The notes under the pieces: model-generated
What the model was told of the DNA's origin: nothing
Databases searched by the model: none
Seen by the model: only the letters and a program-made list of their open reading frames with translations
Made by a program: the position numbers and the translations under genes
Part shown: one piece after another, positions 59,899 to 64,000 of the stretch
Position numbering within the stretch: the stretch's first letter is position 1
Layout of the letters: each line of letters starts with the position of its first letter
NCBI GenBank assembly: GCA_028532985.1
Contig: JANCIK010000002.1
Span: forward strand, 744,001 to 808,000
Direction: 5' to 3'
Origin: Stropharia rugosoannulata
Lineage: Eukaryota > Basidiomycota > Agaricomycetes > Agaricales > Strophariaceae
Length of the DNA stretch: 64,000 nucleotides

Positions 59899-60093
59899 TT
59901 TGGCAGGTTAAGAGGGAGATGTATACTGTGGCTTGACTGTGGCAACTTGATGAAGGGACAACCGTGACGTTCTTGGGCAACACGCTCCGGAAGTCGGTCG
60001 AGCTCTGGGTGCATTACGTAACGTAGTTCTTCGCTTGCTGAGCAACTTTGGTAAACTTGGAGAGAATATTTCAAGACTCTTCTTCAAACCAAT
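59899..60093. promoter_or_regulatory. Bidirectional promoter, NCBP3-like / KRR1
   Basis: The 195 bases between the two divergent start codons must hold both promoters. No TATA box is clear. Confidence 0.6.
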
Positions 60094-61655
<1,562 letters not shown>

Positions 61656-62012
61656 CGGAGAGATATCCCTCTTATCTCTTAGTTCATGCTTTTTCATAGT
61701 CACTAGGCTATTATTATGATGTGTATATTTTACTTTCTGCCCTGGGCAGGACGAGTCAGGACGGTGTCGATGTACGGAATTAACAGCGCTCATACGCCGA
61801 ATGTAACACTTTCAAATGCATAATGAATCAAGCAAATTATCGGTTCCGCAAGACACTCATATTGGTTGTGATAGCATAGGCAAATGCATATACATATTTT
61901 GTGGTCGTAGGACAAGCTGTGCATACTAGTATATTGGGCAGCTGACACAACTTGCGCGCGAAGGAAGTAAGATGAACGACAGCAAGTGGATAAGGTGAAA
62001 GGGAAACAGGGA
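61656..62012. other. Convergent region KRR1 / uL2
   Basis: About 360 bases between the stops of KRR1 (+) and uL2 (-), holding both 3' ends. Nothing else is recognised. Confidence 0.5.
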
Positions 62013-62998
62013 TTAAACCTCCTTGACCTTGACGGTACCGCGCAGCAGACCAGTCTGAAAGGAGAGATATATAAAACAAATCGTCACATGAACGGAAACA
62101 ATGACGTACTCTGCGGGCAGCAATGAGACCAACTTTCTGTCCAGGAACAGCGGAGCGGGCAATAGTGGAAGCCTTTCCGATGTGTTGATGGTTACCACCA
62201 CCATGAGGATGGTCGACAGGGTTCATAGCAACACCACGAGTACGGGGCCAGCTGAAAAAAAATTGTGAATATGCATCATGCAGCAAAGCCAAAGTACGTA
62301 CTTGTAACGCTTAGCCTTGAATTTATGGAAAGCACGGCCTGCCTTGAGCAGGGGCTTGTCGATCCTTCCTCCTCCAGCAACGATTCCAACGGTGGCACGA
62401 GCAGAGCCAGACACAGTCTTCTTGGCGCCACTTGGCAGACGGATGCGGGTCTTGTTGTCATCCGGGGAGTGGCCAATGATGGTGGCGTAGTTTCCAGACG
62501 TGCGCGCAAGGGCACCACGGTCACCGACCTTCTCCTCAACGTTGCAGATGATGGTACCCTCAGGGCACTGGCCTACGGGAAGGACGTTTCCGATGTTCAG
62601 GGCAGCCTTCTTACCGCAGTAAACGAAGGCGCCAGTGTGGAGGCCCTCGGTAGCGACAAAGGTCTCTTGACGAAGCTTGTAGCGGTAGGGGTCACGGAAC
62701 ACGACGCGGGCAAGAGGAGCACCACTTGATATTTAAATTCTAGGATTTAGAGTCGCATAGAAGATAAATCAGTGATATCTACGCACCGGCCAGCGTCATG
62801 AATGATCTCCTTGACAATTCCGCGAATGTAACCGTTGCGCTCAGCGAAGTCGAGGTTACGGAGGCGGGCGGGCTGCTTGTTGTGGTGCGTGTGGGATTTG
62901 AACTGCGATGCGCCATTAGTATTTGCGGCTTGTGAACAAAGTTAATGGCGACGTACAATGGCGTGCGAGCGCCTTTGTGTCCTAATGACCCGACCCAT
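62013..62998 (-). CDS. RPL2: 60S ribosomal protein uL2 (RPL8/RPL2)
   Basis: uL2 lies next to the peptidyl-transferase centre of the large ribosomal subunit. The start at 62998 gives [14 protein letters not shown], and after an intron [20 protein letters not shown]. Further conserved blocks are [80 protein letters not shown] and [20 protein letters not shown]. The highly conserved C-terminal [20 protein letters not shown] includes the histidine important for peptidyl-transferase function. The end is [14 protein letters not shown]. About five exons. The product is about 255 aa, the normal size. Confidence 0.97.
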
Positions 62999-64000
62999 TT
63001 CGTTTTCTAGTGAGGAGAATGTAGTTAGCCTACAGTTCAAAGTAGCCTGAGGCAACGCAAGGCCAGTAATTGGATGATTTGTGGGAGGACCTCATCCAAC
63101 ATCGCAAATCCGCATCCACCCCAAACCCAATCGATTTCTTCCAATTTTCTTCGTCCTTCCAACGCCAGCATGGCTCAAACCCGCCGGATCGTAGAATTGT
63201 AGGGCATAGAGGCATACTCACATCCTAGAGTGTCTTGAGGAACGTTGGGAACGGTGATCACCTACCTAAGGCGACAGACAACTAACGGCCAAATACGTAC
63301 AAATCCTAATTACATAATCGCCTGTCCAAAAGCATCCGCTCAAGCGCTCAACGTTCAACATCTGCTTGTTCACTACATACAGCCATATTCATAAAACATG
63401 GTATATCGTACATTTCTTGCCTATACAACCAGACTATGGATGTTTGAACTCAGTAGATAATACGTTTATTACTCTACTATATATGGGTATTTATATGTAT
63501 TGCGTGCCAGCCAAACCATTTCCACCCTATGTAACTCAGTTCCGGGAACGGGTCTACTGCTCTTCAGATTCTGGTTGACTAAAAGGGGCGCTTACGCAGC
63601 TCTCAGGCATGGGCTTGTTTGCAGAGGGCACACTTCTTTGGATTGAGTATTGATGGGATACATATTCTCAATTATGAAGCGTGATAAGCCAGGAACTAGC
63701 CCGGGATCGGGATATAGATACAACGGAGATGTCATTTTTACGCCGATTCATTTCTGTGGTGAACGACATTTAAATGAGAGGCTATGAGAGGCTAGGGTCT
63801 ATCCTCGAGTTATAAGAGCGACTGACTGCCACTGACACCCTTTTCCCTTGAGGTTATTGTAGTGATGGATTTGAGACTCCGCTGCCAAGGCTGTGACGGT
63901 CGTTGTGCGACTTTGCACGCTGTTCTCTGATATATCCTTCACAAGGCTCGGTATTGAATAGATTACAGCATTAGGCGCCCTTGAAAACGGCCCTCAACAA
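62999..64000. other. Right end, no supported gene
   Basis: About 1 kb upstream of uL2 that should hold its promoter. Small frames (for example 63366-63578) resemble nothing. No RNA gene or repeat was recognised. Confidence 0.45.

Overview
The window is nuclear DNA of a filamentous basidiomycete, most likely an Agaricomycete. Almost every gene is cut by several short (about 50-60 nt) GT-AG introns with CTRAY/TACTAAT-like branch sites. Genes sit on both strands without operons, and the proteins are typical fungal single-copy ones: Ssk1, Erg2, Erg27, PAC1, Rds1-like, ARS2 and CBP80. Assigning it to Agaricomycetes is an inference from protein style, not a database match. All exon models were made by hand from splice signals, reading frame and family knowledge.

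Layout. 1-5100 has no confident gene: it is rich in microsatellites and perfect palindromes, plus one orphan TATA promoter. 5101-6064 is an NmrA/festuclavine-dehydrogenase-like reductase (-). 6170-9246 holds only WD40-like scraps. 9247-11127 is PAC1/LIS1 (-). 11633-14281 is an unrecognised 847-aa protein (-). 14763-15580 is ERG2 (+). 16486-18702 is glucosidase II beta (-), divergent from RPS25/eS25 (18852-19383, +). 20483-24672 is the SSK1 response regulator (-). 25175-28517 is ARS2/SERRATE (-). 28848-29868 is ESF2 (-). 30392-33053 is an 864-aa protein of unknown function (-). 34072-37318 is CBP80 (-). 38280-38765 is a small Cys-rich protein (+). 39045-43156 is a KDM3-type JmjC protein (-). 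45074-45719 is a divergent histone H3 (+). 45976-47397 is ERG27 (-). 47757-49802 is NOP58 (-). 49803-54097 is gene-poor with a PIF1/Helitron helicase scrap. 54098-55633 is a secreted Rds1-like ferritin-fold protein (+). 56397-57985 is an EAF elongation-factor protein (-). 58489-59898 is an NCBP3-like protein (-), divergent from KRR1 (60094-61655, +). 62013-62998 is ribosomal protein uL2 (-).

How the genes relate. Three proteins of the nuclear cap-binding/RNA-fate machinery (ARS2, CBP80, NCBP3-like) lie within 35 kb, along with transcription/chromatin factors (EAF, KDM3-like, H3 variant). Five genes serve ribosome production (eS25, uL2, NOP58, KRR1, ESF2). Two encode ergosterol enzymes (ERG2, ERG27). 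These are housekeeping genes; nothing shows that they are co-regulated as a cluster.

The most striking observation is in KRR1. The conserved reading frame is kept only if a single-nucleotide exon (base 60285), flanked by two good introns, is spliced in. Other notable points are a GC-AG intron in PAC1, a histone H3 with a lengthened N-terminal tail, three back-to-back perfect palindromes at 419-505, and an NCBP3-like protein carrying two copies of an mRNA-export-adaptor-like acidic helix motif.
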